Shown: in pieces, positions 53,400 to 64,000 of the stretch | Layout of the letters: every line of letters starts with the position of its first letter | Position numbering within the stretch: position 1 is the stretch's first letter | DNA from: Ectobius pallidus | Lineage: Eukaryota > Arthropoda > Insecta > Blattodea > Ectobiidae | DNA length: 64,000 nt | Reading direction: 5' to 3' | Assembly (NCBI GenBank): GCA_964059195.1 | Contig: CAXKWD010000005.1 | Location: 146,039,265 to 146,103,264 of the forward strand | The notes under the pieces: model-generated | The model's database searches: none | Seen by the model: only the letters and a program-made list of their open reading frames with translations | What the model was told of the DNA's origin: nothing | Program-made: the position numbers and the translations under genes

Positions 53400-55040
53400 A
53401 CTAATAGACATACAATGTATACAACATAAAACATAAAACATCAAAATGCTATATCTATTACAGGAAGTTCAATAAAGTCCTTAATATTATAAAAAGGATG
53501 TTTGGAAAGCCAGTTATATAAAACACTTTTAAATCAATTTAGTGAAACGTAATGAGACTCGTATGGTAGTTTATTAAACATAGTAATGACTAAATTATGT
53601 AACCAGTTTTTTTTTATTTTGTCATTCTACATTGATGTATGAGATGGTTATTCCTAGTGTGATGATTATGGATGTCTCTTTTAAGAGTAACAGAATCAAG
53701 ATTTTTTTTTTTTTTGTGTGTAACAAACAAGTGAAACAAGTTTATTTAAAATTCTTTCTTCAATAAATAAAAGCTTGCAGTGCGCACTGTAACTAGAACC
53801 TGTTATTTTTCGTATTGCCTGTGCTATTTCCTCAGTGACGAATACCATAAAGCAAAATGCTATTGAAAATTTTCAGTGCAGTAGCTGGTTTCCATTAAGG
53901 ACAACCATAACCCGAGAATATAAGTCCTCACATTTTAATATAAATCACTCTTTCATTATTCTAGTTACCCTGCTCTTATGCAATATTTTATGATGACGAA
54001 TTTATACGTCAATATCAGTGAAAAAGTTAATTCATAATTCATATTGTAATTTTATAGGAAAATTATCTATCTATCAGCAGCGTTTATCTTTCCGTTCTGT
54101 CATAAGCTGCACAAGGAAACTGTATTTTGAACTAAAGCACGAATAAAGCCTACTGTCACTTATTTCCAAAACTCATATCTGGTTCAAGATATTGCAGTAA
54201 GTGGTCTGAGTAAAAAAGGCACCATTCCTATGTTCTTTCAGAACTGTAGAGTGAAGTGACCAAGTCCCTAAATAACTTATATGACAGTATTAACCCTTTC
54301 AGAACTGTTTATACCTCAGAATAAGCATTCATCCAGTGAAATCGTCAGTGGGTTTGAATTTTTAAAATCAGTGAAGAAAATTTCGGTTCAATATCTGGTT
54401 TAAATTAATGACAATTATTTTAACACGTAGATAATTTTTTTTTTGTTTACATTTTAACACAAAACATTAATCTATTAATCTTATACTGTATCTCGGCTTA
54501 AATGTAATTTTTCGGTGTTGCATATATACGTCCATAGCAATTAAAATGTTAACTGTAATAAAATACTCATAATATGTGGGTAATATAATAATATAATATG
54601 TCATAATATGTGGTAGTGATATACATGGTCCTATTCCGTTAATTCCACTTTCTTTTAATTGTTTATTTATTGTGTTTTTATGTTGTGTAGAGCTCATTTT
54701 TTACTATTCTATGTCGTTTGGAAACTCGCCTTTTTTGTTTCCTTTTTCCTTCTGCCGCCACATTCAGATTGCCTCTAACATAATTAAGAAGATAACTTTA
54801 TTATAATAATAATAAAATTATCATAAGGAAAAATAATAATAATAAAATTAACTACTTCAGATATAATAAGCAGTAATAATAATTAGAAAATGCCTGGTGA
54901 GTAACACGACCTAAGAGAATTCCTGTATATAATGAGGACTTTTTTTTACCATTATATTCATAATGGATCTTACGGTGTACGATAGTCTGTCTTGCAAAAT
55001 AAATTGAAAGGAAAATTTAAGTTAGGTTAATGTTAAGTAC
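53400..55040. other. AT-rich intergenic sequence
   Basis: T run at about 53701-53715 and AAT-rich stretch at 54800-54880. No gene was recognised. Confidence 0.5.
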
Positions 55041-55044
55041 TAGG

Positions 55045-55145
55045 ATAACAGAATAACGCATAAGAAATAAACTTTAGGCCTGATCATTGCGTTATCTGTT
55101 TTTTATGCAGTCCAGCATGGCTTTATAGATTGTGTGGGATATAGA
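55045..55145 (+). repeat. dispersed repeat W, copy 2
   Basis: Partner of 33215-33312: AAGAAATAAACTTTAGGCCT, GATCATTGCG, GCAGTCCAGCATGGCTTTAT, ATTGTGTGGG. Confidence 0.7.
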
Positions 55146-55639
55146 GTTTAGCATTTTAGGTTAAACTTGCTATTGTTAACTTCAAAGTCCATAGCGACGA
55201 TGAGTTCGCTCATCACCTAAAGAACGATTAGCAATAAGAGAAAGAACTGATCTACTTAAACCACATAGTGTCACCGTATTTATTTGCCTTCTGTTGTTAG
55301 GCCACTGATGGTATTACCTGAGACAGATAAATTATCTATAGCCTGAAATCCTTTTGTCCCACGGCAAGCATGTTATCCTTTCTGATTTTCTACGAGAGAA
55401 ATTATTTTATCCGAAAGAAAGTAAGAAAAGATAGCACTGTTTTCTTTGAGATTACTGAATGAATATAATAGTCAATAAAGGATGTGAATAAATTGATACT
55501 TAAAGAATATTTAATCTTAGATATAGTGACAAGTCTTATGACTTTATGCTCAAACAGACGATTATTATTATTATTATTATTCCTTCCTATTTTATTTATA
55601 TATAAACCATCTACTTTTACAATTCAGAAATGTGCAAAT

Positions 55640-56293
55640 TACGAGGACCGTTCAATAATTAAAGAGACAAACTGACCTGGAGAAAACCCCGTTTATTTTT
55701 ACAAAACAAGACTTTTCCTACTTTTCAACATATTCCCCATCAACATTTATGCACTTGTCCCAACGGGTTACTAGCTTTTTTATACCGGCTGCAAAGAACT
55801 CTTTGTCTTGGTGTCGGAGCCAATTTCCCTCAAATTTCTTGACATCTCGTTATCCTGGAACTTCTTCCCACATAATGCCTCCTTCAGTGGACCAAACAAA
55901 TGGAAATCAGAGGGTGCTAGATCGCAACTTCAACAGGGCGGCCAGAACGGCGTTCGTCAGTCACTGATTCTCGACCACTTTTGAACTGTTCTATCCACTT
56001 GTAAAAATTTCCACGGTTCGTACAACTTTCACCATACATTTTAGTCATTCTAGAGTATATATTAGCTGGTTTTTCACCTTCAGACACCAAAAAACGAATC
56101 ACAGAACGTTGTTCAATCAATATGGAATTTTCAAGAAGACCCGACATTGTTAAACTTAATTTTGGGGTTATAAACAGAGCAATGTTGATCCATCAGCTGA
56201 TTCCAACTTAAAATCCTAATGTATGAAACTTGTACTACCAACCGTCTTTTCCCCAGACCAATTTGTCTCTTTAATTATTGAATGACCCTCGTA
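55640..56293 (-). mobile_element. mariner-type element, internally deleted
   Basis: TACGAGGACCGTTCAATAAT (left) and ATTATTGAATGACCCTCGTA (right) form TIRs of about 32 bp at TA, including TTAAAGAGACAAA. On the minus strand the element keeps the N-terminal helix-turn-helix of the transposase and, after a deletion near 55920, the C-terminal LAPSDFHLFGPLKEAL block with the third catalytic position and WDKCINVDGEYVEK. The central catalytic part is missing. Confidence 0.93.
55917..56147 (-). pseudogene. mariner transposase N-terminal fragment
   Basis: Seventy-six codons from the ATG at 56147 hold the mariner HTH region: QRSVIRFLVSEGEKPANIYS, then FYKWIEQFKSG and DERRSGRPVEV, the linker before the catalytic domain. 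At the end the frame runs straight into a stop caused by the internal deletion. In an intact element this part binds the TIRs. Confidence 0.92.
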
Positions 56294-57165
56294 TTACCAA
56301 GCAGCTGCGGCAAGATATTTTGCCATGCTTTATGATTGTGATTGGTTGGATTTGGACGAATTCCTGAACTAGCCTTGTTAATCATACATGAAGGAAATCG
56401 CCACTTCTGCAGGATGTTTTGTCAGATCAGCTCAGTTTCCTACCCTCTCTGAACAGATCGATGAATCACTATTCTGCCCCGTATGAATATTTCAGTAGGG
56501 ATGTCCTCAAATGGCTTTGAATTATTTTGCTACCACATGGGACCCAGGACGTGATTTAATCTCTACCTTAACACTGGAAGTGGCCCTTGAATGTTTTCCC
56601 TTCTTCCTTTAGGCCTATCATTAAAGAAGTGAGGCCTTATGAAAGTTCGCATATAAAAAAATATATAAAAAGAACCGGGCATATCCTTGCATATATTCAG
56701 TAATGGCTTTTAAACTGAATTTGAAAATATTTTATAGACAAATTTTTAAGGAAAATTGGATGATTTAAGTATAAAACATAACCAAAACAGTCATCAAAGT
56801 AGTTACAACCTTTTGCAATTTCATTGGAACACACATGAGTTTGTATGATATAATTATTATAACCCGGAATATTAATAAAAATCATATTTTTCACAATGCA
56901 AGTCTAATTATATGCTCGTGTTACAATTTGTACAAGGCATGAATAAAATATATAATTGATAGTTTCATTTTACTTATTGTTGCATATTTTGCTAATTTTT
57001 CGTTAATGCACCACATCTGTTTGATATTAATTTCTTGCATATTTTGTTTACTTATCACATTTTTAAAGTATATTTCTGACAGATTTTAAAGTGGAAAGCT
57101 GTTTATGTTTGTAATTTTTTACTTGCAATTTTATTTTCTTTGGTAAAAATTGTTTATCGGTTTTC
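56294..57165. other. AT-rich intergenic sequence
   Basis: No feature can be supported. Confidence 0.45.
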
Positions 57166-57169
57166 AGTT

Positions 57170-57280
57170 TATATATTAATTTGTTGTATGTATTTGTAAA
57201 TTTCTATATTCTCTCTAATAAGTGTGATCATTTCAGCTCCTAAACACTAACTTTGCTCATCTGGGGGCTTTCAGAAAGCA
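57170..57280 (+). repeat. dispersed repeat V, copy 2
   Basis: ATTAATTTGTTGTATGTAT, TTGTAAATTTCT, TTCTCTCTAAT and CAGCTCCTAAACA parallel 43785-43865. Confidence 0.55.
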
Positions 57281-58094
57281 CATCAAGATGACTTAGATAT
57301 TGCCTTATGCACTTCCTGTTCCTTTTTAAGATTTTTATTTTTAATTTACTAATCTTTATTCCTCCATGTAGAAACAGATAGAGATAAGACTTTGTAATAA
57401 CAGTTAGTGTAAATGGCGTAATGTCTTATCTAGTATTAGAGAAACGAATCAAAACTGTTCATGCACTAAAGGCGGTACGCCTAAGAAGGACCAGTTAGAC
57501 TACCCACAGCTCATTTATGGCAGAGAAGTAGTCAAACAAGCAAGGTTCCATTTCTCTCGTCTGTACGAGGTCCTTACCTAACGGTCTCGGTTCAGTTCAC
57601 GTTCTGTGGTTTTGTCTTTGCTAATGATGCGGTTAAAGAAAAAGTATAAGAACTACTCTAATCATTTCATTCCTATTGTTAACAATGACTATGACAACAG
57701 AAAATGTATGCTTTGTGTAGTTGTTAATTGACTGAAGTGAACGAGATGGTTACGTCTAGCGTTCGATTCAAATTCTGGACCAGTCACTCTGACTGGGGGT
57801 TGAATTTTTCAGGATTTTTAACAATAGTGCAGTAAGGCATCCAAAATTCACTTTTCTATCATTCTATGTCAGTCACTTTCGCGTTAGAATAAAATTTATT
57901 TTGTTATGAATGTTGCATTCTTCTTGCAGTATTTCTGTTGAATATATCACTGTCCCTGTCATAGAGCGCTGGATTACAAAGAAAAATATTGGACAAATTT
58001 CATAATAGATTCTTTTCATCAATTACTACCTCCAGAAAGGAGTCGTACATCAGTAAAAGTATGAAATATGTAAATATGATTCTTTTTTGCTTAA
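57281..58094. other. intergenic sequence with a SINE-like B box
   Basis: GCGTTCGATTCAAATTCTGG at about 57760 resembles a B box, with a weak A-box match upstream (ACGAGATGGTTACG). It is too degraded to call a SINE. Confidence 0.3.
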
Positions 58095-58395
58095 TGGTAA
58101 CATGAGAGTGAGAAATAAAATATTCCCTAAAATTGGATGTTACCGGAAATTCCCTTTCTTCTTATTTGAACCCTCACCAGGCATGGTGTGTAGAAGCAAT
58201 GAGGTTCAAAATTCTACATCCTCTACGAGCCATAAAAAGCTATATCAAGCGTTTCAGTGTGATAAGTCGTTCTTCCTCATTTCAAATTCTACAAACCTAT
58301 TTAAGGACCTAGATTTTGAAAGTCGAAAGTCCTTCATAAGCTAATTTCTAATCTCAAAATACAAGACCCGAGCGACGCTGGGCTTTTTAAGCTAG
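58095..58395 (+). mobile_element. Helitron 3' fragment (copy 3)
   Basis: It matches the last 310 bp of the Helitron at 16840-17774 (ATGAGAGTGAGAAATAAA, CATGGTGTGTAGAAGCAA, GAGCCATAAAAAGCTATAT, GTCGAAAGTCC) and ends with CCCGAGCGACGCTGGG and CTAG, followed by T. The 5' part is missing. Confidence 0.88.
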
Positions 58396-61140
58396 TGATA
58401 AATATAAATTGCCATTATTGTTTTCAGTGGGGATGGCCGGTTTGCGCTAGATTCGCATTGACCTTGGTGGGAGAATATCGACTGACCTACGATAGCTACA
58501 GATTCAGTAAGAGTAAGCAGAAATCCTTCTTGTACAGTATTATTTCACTGCAGCTTACTTACGGAATCATTCCCTCTACATAGCTTCTTGTTTCCTCTCT
58601 TTTTTTTTCCTCGTCTTTTCGTTGAACTCTTTTCTCTTCAACATGTCCTTACACTCAGTGGAGCTCTAGCCTACCCAATAATTCGTCGTATATTATTATA
58701 ATAAATTATTTGTTGTTATCACTAAAAATCGTATTTCTTTGTTGAATCATTGTAAAGCGGCAATCAGGCTATTGTTGACTTATATAGTGTTATCTCCTTT
58801 TGTTCGAAATTACTCACGATCGTTTGAAATAGTCGAATTCATTAAAGTTTTACATCTTACTCTGTCAATGCAGTTTTACTGACAAAGATGATGGTATGAT
58901 GCTTGTGACGTATTTATTGGGAGAATTCCAGTCACGAGAAATACATTTTGCAACACTCCGTGCTACATTATTTTATTTTAGAAGTTGCCTAAAACCGAAA
59001 ATTAAAAAAAATAAGTGTGTACAATAAACTTTCAATTTTTTTTAACCAGGCTACACACCACTTTTTTGGCGGTTGAATTACAAAATGTGATTGTTATTAC
59101 AAACACTGAAATCCTTTCTTTCCCAGTTCTATATTTATCTGTACTCACATCAATATTACACTATAAAACCATTTCAAAAACCTTAATAGGGGTGGAAGTG
59201 TGAAAATTTTAAAATATTTGAGCCCACTCAATGTTTTTTTTCAAAATTTGGCGCCACTCCTCTTTGTTTTCTCCTTTTCCTCATCATTCTCATTCAAGAA
59301 TTTCCGACAAACAAATCTCTTTCAAACATCTATCTAGTGAGGTTCGGCAGACACCTCGGGAACCCTTTTTACTGCCAGTTTATGGGTAGGAGGTTCTATC
59401 GAAGAAAATGATTGTAATCATAACTATTTATTTGGTATAACACTTCCATTTTGTAAGTTATTTATGACTTAATCTAATTCATCCATCTGTTATGGTTTTT
59501 GTGAAGAGTGGTTTTATGTAGGGTAAGGAGAAATTCATGCAAACTTTCGCGTATCGGATATGGTCTGTTAATTCAAGAGTTTCAACCATGAAATGTGCAA
59601 GTTAACTCTTCTTCAACAATTCAGCATTAACATAGGCTGATGAATTAAAATTATGAGCTCCGATTCTCCATAACATTTTCCTTACGTAACTCGCTCGCAC
59701 TAATTGCACAGACCAACAGCCATTTTGGTGCCTTAGAATTTATACCTATTCTTGGGTATATTTGGGTCGCTGATGCCAAATGTGCCATTATTTTTACCCT
59801 ATCAGCTTTAGTTTTGTGAGATATGGTATTACGATTATGCACATTATCCCATTTTACGTTTGATATCAATAAAAAAGAAGTGCATATTTTTAGCTTCTAA
59901 ATCACGTGAAGAAAAAGCAACACACTAATATTACATTAACATTACAATAACAATATAACATGGGGTCTTTCAAAAAATTGATACTACCACATATTGTACG
60001 GTCGTTTATGACTTATTCAGTTTGAGGGCCAAAAAATGATCCAGCCTTTAGTTTTTCTGTACTTCGTACAGTTTTCGTCCTACGGGTCCAAAGTTTGGTC
60101 AGGAACCTTCACTAACTATATTATCAAGCAAGATTTTGTTTCGCGAAAGAGGTTATAAGTTAATGGCACTCTATATAAAAGTAGACCTGGCAGAGAAAAA
60201 CTGTTACACATTTGGAATAAGCACACTAAGTATAGGCAAAATCTGGTAAAACATCTGAGACACCAAACAAATAGTTATTTTTTATAGGGCTGTGTTATCA
60301 TCTGGATTGCTTACGAAAGTCATTGTTCGTTGCTTTAATACTGCTACATAATTACATCCAGGCGAGGGCCACGTCCAAAAAGTATCTGGTAACACAATCG
60401 ATTGTTCATTGTTTTAGTATGCCGTGATCTGAGAGCTGACACAGTGATGGTTTGATTTCAAACAACGCAGGAAGAAAATAATTATTTATATAATCCGGGA
60501 TATTTTAATCATGGGATAGTATTAATAAATCACACTCGAGATTACGTATCTTTTTTTAAATGTAACTTTGTAATGTTTTGTGTTTATATTCACTCTCGTT
60601 TATTGTTTACTGCCACATTTTTTGAAATTTTCTGCATAATTATAACATACTTATTCTGAAATTATAGCCCTAGCATACCTAGGTAAAATAGGGCTCTTGT
60701 ACTTGTAGATTTAATAAATAAATAAATGGGCTAATCTTAATAACCGTAACCATTAAGCCTAATGTTTATATTCGTAACTATAGAGCCCTAAACGGTTACA
60801 AGTCATTCATTTTATATGTGTATAGAATGTTATCAATATTTTTAAAAAATAGATAAAAATGTTTAGATTATATTTTGGGGAAGGAAAATTTGTTATTGGA
60901 ATTAACCCTTCAAATATACATGACACTCAATTTCTCACGAAAATTATTAATCCGTGCCGAACTGCATAGAAAATAGCTAACACGATAATTAGGATCATGG
61001 TTTATTTTTATACCCTATTCTGTAAGTTGAGTATTTTAGTGTTTTCCGTTATTTTATTAAAAAATTAAGGCAATCTATTGGAACACAATAGGGTACATTA
61101 TGCACTTTAGGGTTAAATTAATAATGATGATGATAATTGT
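58396..61140. other. AT-rich intergenic sequence
   Basis: Several frames of 60-72 codons (58395, 59015, 59651) lack recognisable domains. No repeat pair was detected. Confidence 0.45.
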
Positions 61141-61142
61141 GA

Positions 61143-61172
61143 TGAGAATAATAATAATAATAATAATAACAA
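61143..61172 (+). repeat. TAA microsatellite
   Basis: Run of AATAAT units preceded by ATGATGATG. Confidence 0.9.
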
Positions 61173-62144
61173 AACGCTCTTTTATTTATTTATTTTATAA
61201 AACGCAGACGTTTACAACTGGCGGCCGGCGGGCAGTAAACTGCCCTCAAGGCTTTGTGACCTTGAAAAATAAATTAATCAATGTACTTATTGAAATACTC
61301 GTATATTATACTAGCAGGTGCTCTTGTCTTCGCCCGCGATTTTTCTCAACTGTTACATCTTTATATTATTATTTATTTTATAAATAATATTGAAAAATAA
61401 TATTAGCCTAACACTAACATCGCTTTAACATAAATTACACGAATAAATTATTTTCTTCTTAATTATATTGTTCTACATTGTTTAATATAAATAAATAAAC
61501 GAATAAAACAAATCTTGTGCTGCCATATGGGTATGCAGATTCGGAATACAACGTTTAAACGAACCACAGATTCATGAACCTTACCCAGATCATGCATACA
61601 CAGAAACGACCTCAGATTCCTCCCCTCCAAAAAAAAACCGCATGGTGAGTTTCTTCCTAATCTTTCCAGTTTCCCCCTTTAGGTATGCATCCATGAGCGG
61701 GTTAACAAAATCGAGGCGATCGATAAACAGTTGTGTTACATTGCAAAAAATCAATTTCAATCACGCTTGTTTTTTCTCGGTTGCTATGGCAAATTGAGCA
61801 TGGCCACCTTCAGTTAATTTCACAATTGAATATTGTCTTGTTAATAGGTGGCGTTGGATGCAGACGGTAATAGGAGTTTAAATATTATATTACATCATTC
61901 AAGGAACTGGGGACTTCGTGAAGAAAGAAATAATCACAAATGAAATTGATTATGCTGTCAATAATAAACTGAGCAGAAACATGAGAGTTCAGTATCTGCA
62001 ACTTGAAATGAGCATTCCACTTTGAAGAAGATTGGCTCCATTTGTCACATAAAAAATTGCAAATTATGGGAATTTTTATTCTTCTCTGTTGTTTTTTTTA
62101 ATCCAACTAGACCATGGGCTACCAATAAGAAACCCTCCCCCCCC

Positions 62145-63285
62145 CGTGGGAATTTCCGACACATATATTTTTTTGTTGGTATTGTCATCTAGTTTAAGAT
62201 TTTAGTTGTTTGCCCCTTATCAATTACAGCATTTAGCCGGAAACCCCGGAAAACCCCGGAAATCTGGAGAAAATGAATTTTTTAAATTGTTTATTGTTCT
62301 CTGCTCCTAATATTCCCAGGGAATTTCTGACTCACACATTTTTGTTGGTATTGGCATCTAGTTTAATGTTTCAGTTGTTTGCCCCTTACAAATTACAACA
62401 TATCCCCGGAAAACCCGGAAAACCACGTATATACGGAGAAAATGACTATGTTTTATTTTTTAAATATTTGTTCTTTGCACCTAATATTCAAAGGGAATTT
62501 CTGACTTATATGTTTTTTGTTGGCATTACCAACTAGATTAAGGTTTCAGTTGTTTGCCCCTTATCAATTACAGTATATCCCCGGAAAACACCGAAAACCA
62601 CGGAAATCCGGAGAAAGGGACTTCGTTTTATTTTTTTAAAATCTTTGTTCTTTGCTCCTAGTATTCAAAGGGAATTGGTGAATCATATGTTTTTGTGTTG
62701 GTATTTCCATATAGATTAAGGTTCCAGTTGTTTGCCCCTTACCAATTACAGCATATCCCCAGAAGCCCCGGAAAACCACGTATATACGGAGAAAATTACT
62801 ATGTATTATTTTTTTAATCTTTGTTCTTTGCTCATAATATTCAAAGGGAATTTCTGATTCGTATGTTTTTTGTTGGTATTGCCATCTAGATTAAGATTGC
62901 AGTTGTTTGCCCCTTATGAATTATAGCATATCTCCAGAAAACTCCGAAAACCACGGAAATCCGGAGGAATTGACTTTTTAAAAATTTCTTTAAAATCTTT
63001 GTTCTTTGCTCCTAATATTCCCAGGGAATTTCTGACTCATATGTTTTTTTGTTGGTATTGCCATCTGGTTTAAGGTTTAAGTTGTTTTCCCCTTATAAAT
63101 TGGAGCATATCCACGTAAACCCTGAAAACCACGAATATCCGCAGAAAATGAGATTGTTTTAATTTTTTTTAAATATTTGCTCTTTGATACTAATATTCCC
63201 AGGGAATTTCTGAATCACATAATTTTTCTTGCTATTGCCATATAGTTCAAGGTTTCAGTTATTTTCCCCTTACCAATTACAGCAT
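62145..63285 (+). repeat. tandem array of ~175-bp units (seven copies)
   Basis: Unit starts (GGGAATTTC or variant) lie near 62148, 62319, 62493, 62669, 62846, 63023 and 63201. Each unit holds TGTTGGTATTGCCATCTAG, AAGGTTTCAGTTGTTTGCCC, CTTACCAATTACAGCATAT, CCCCGGAAAACC and CGGAGAAAATGAC. Periods grow slightly from left (171) to right (178). The last copy stops at TTACAGCATGAC. Confidence 0.93.
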
Positions 63286-63356
63286 GACAAAGAATACTGG
63301 AAAAAATCCTGATGCTGAAGGGATGAAACCTGGCAGAACACACTTCATATTCTAAT

Positions 63357-63707
63357 TTGACATCTGTGAATGATAATTTATCTTACCAAACCTTCCACAG
63401 TCACTACCAAACTTTCTTTACTGGAGTTAGAGAAGGGACATTCGGTAAAACTGCACAATTTTGGAATGGTAATATGGACAAAGTGTCATTGATTTTGAGA
63501 TTTCAGCGCGCAACTAAAGAAAACAACTTTGACTTACACTTGGCATGTTTAGAAGATATGATTCCCCTTTTCTTTGCATGTGACCATCACAATTATGGCA
63601 GATATCTCGTAGTTCTTATACTCACCCTTTTGAACCTTCAAAGGACACACCTGATGCAGAATTACTTCGCAATAACGGTTTCAGTGACTGTAGATCACAA
63701 GTTCTGA
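63357..63707 (+). pseudogene. degraded transposon-associated ORF between inverted arrays
   Basis: The 116-codon frame holds FWNGNMDKVSLILRFQRATK followed by ENNFDLHLACLEDMIPLFFA and DHHNYGRY. This order (W..n.d.v.lllrf.rA...n..LHL....mip.ffa.d..NYgRY) recalls a protein family repeated many times in invertebrate genomes and usually uncharacterised; I know it only as a transposon-associated family. A shift near 63630 moves to another frame with PFEPSKDTPDAELLRNNGFS. The start codon, N terminus and C terminus of any full protein are missing. Confidence 0.55.
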
Positions 63708-63713
63708 GTTCTA

Positions 63714-64000
63714 GAAATTCTGTGGATTTCCGTGGTTTTCCGGGTTTTATGGGGATATGCTGTAATTGATAATGGGCAAACAGCTGAAACCTTAATCTAC
63801 ATGGCAATACCAACACAAAACCATATGAGTCACCAATTCCCTTTGAATACTAGGAGCAAAGAACTAAGATTTAAAAAATTAAAACAAAGTCATTTTCTCC
63901 GGGCTTCCGTGGTTTTTGGAGTTTTCTGGGGATTTGCTGTAATTGATAAGGGGCAAACAACTGAAACCTTAATCTACATGGCAATACCAACACAAAACCA
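63714..64000 (-). repeat. inverted tandem array of the same ~175-bp unit (runs off the window)
   Basis: GTGGATTTCCGTGGTTTTCC, ATATGCTGTAATTGATAA, GGGCAAACAGCTGAAACC and CATGGCAATACCAACACAAA are the complements of the array at 62145-63285. At least one and a half units are present before the window ends. Confidence 0.93.

Noticed and set aside
60355..60405. GAGGGCCACGTCCAAAAAGTAT, resembling a mariner terminus
   Set aside because: No matching opposite end and no transposase motif nearby.
61310..61360. CTAGCAGGTGCTC followed by CGCCCGCG, resembling an inverted Helitron 3' end
   Set aside because: No convincing hairpin, no TC start and no second copy in the window.
1..64000. possible endogenous viral sequences
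   Set aside because: No capsid, envelope, polyprotein or viral polymerase motif was recognised; all reverse-transcriptase traces belong to LINE or Penelope-like elements.

Overview
The window is animal nuclear DNA: AT-rich, intron-dominated and crowded with degraded transposons. It most likely comes from an insect. The transposon mix (tRNA-derived SINEs, hAT, mariner, pogo-like, Helitron and Penelope-like relics), a LINE tail of the kind common in cockroach and termite assemblies, and the frequent TAGGCCTA-type words suggest a blattodean such as Periplaneta. That placement is inference; no mitochondrial or rRNA marker is present to confirm it. No bacterial operon, CRISPR array, intact tRNA or rRNA gene was seen, and no recognisable viral gene.

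The one well-supported host gene lies on the minus strand between about 37.1 kb and 12.7 kb. Seven exons joined by GT-AG introns encode a 343-residue CRAL-TRIO (Sec14-like) lipid-transfer protein of the alpha-tocopherol-transfer-protein/clavesin type. Exon coordinates are 36857-37133 (ATG at 37116-37118), 31138-31229, 28886-29036, 28268-28461, 15527-15637, 13482-13626 and 12717-12793 (stop at 12717-12719). Every junction keeps the reading frame. The 5' UTR exon(s) and promoter are not identified.

Layout. 0-12.7 kb lies downstream of the gene: a hAT MITE, SINE relics, a TIR element built around a tRNA-like core, a LINE fragment, a foldback repeat and small MITEs. 12.7-37.1 kb is the gene. Its 12.6 kb intron 4 carries a Helitron, a pogo-like element and a 4.8 kb TTAA-flanked composite holding a dimeric minisatellite and a second, inverted Helitron. 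Introns 1 and 2 carry several hAT elements with clean 8-bp duplications, one holding a nested MITE. 37.1-64 kb is upstream of the coding start and is mostly repeats: MITEs, a Penelope-like GIY-YIG fragment, a 430-bp tandem duplication, a palindromic mariner, paired hAT-like elements, a pogo-like element, an internally deleted mariner and a 3' Helitron fragment. At 62.1-64.0 kb, inverted 175-bp tandem arrays flank a degraded ORF, which is the most system-like structure in the window.

Most other ORFs of 60-150 codons are chance frames in AT-rich or repetitive DNA and are not annotated.
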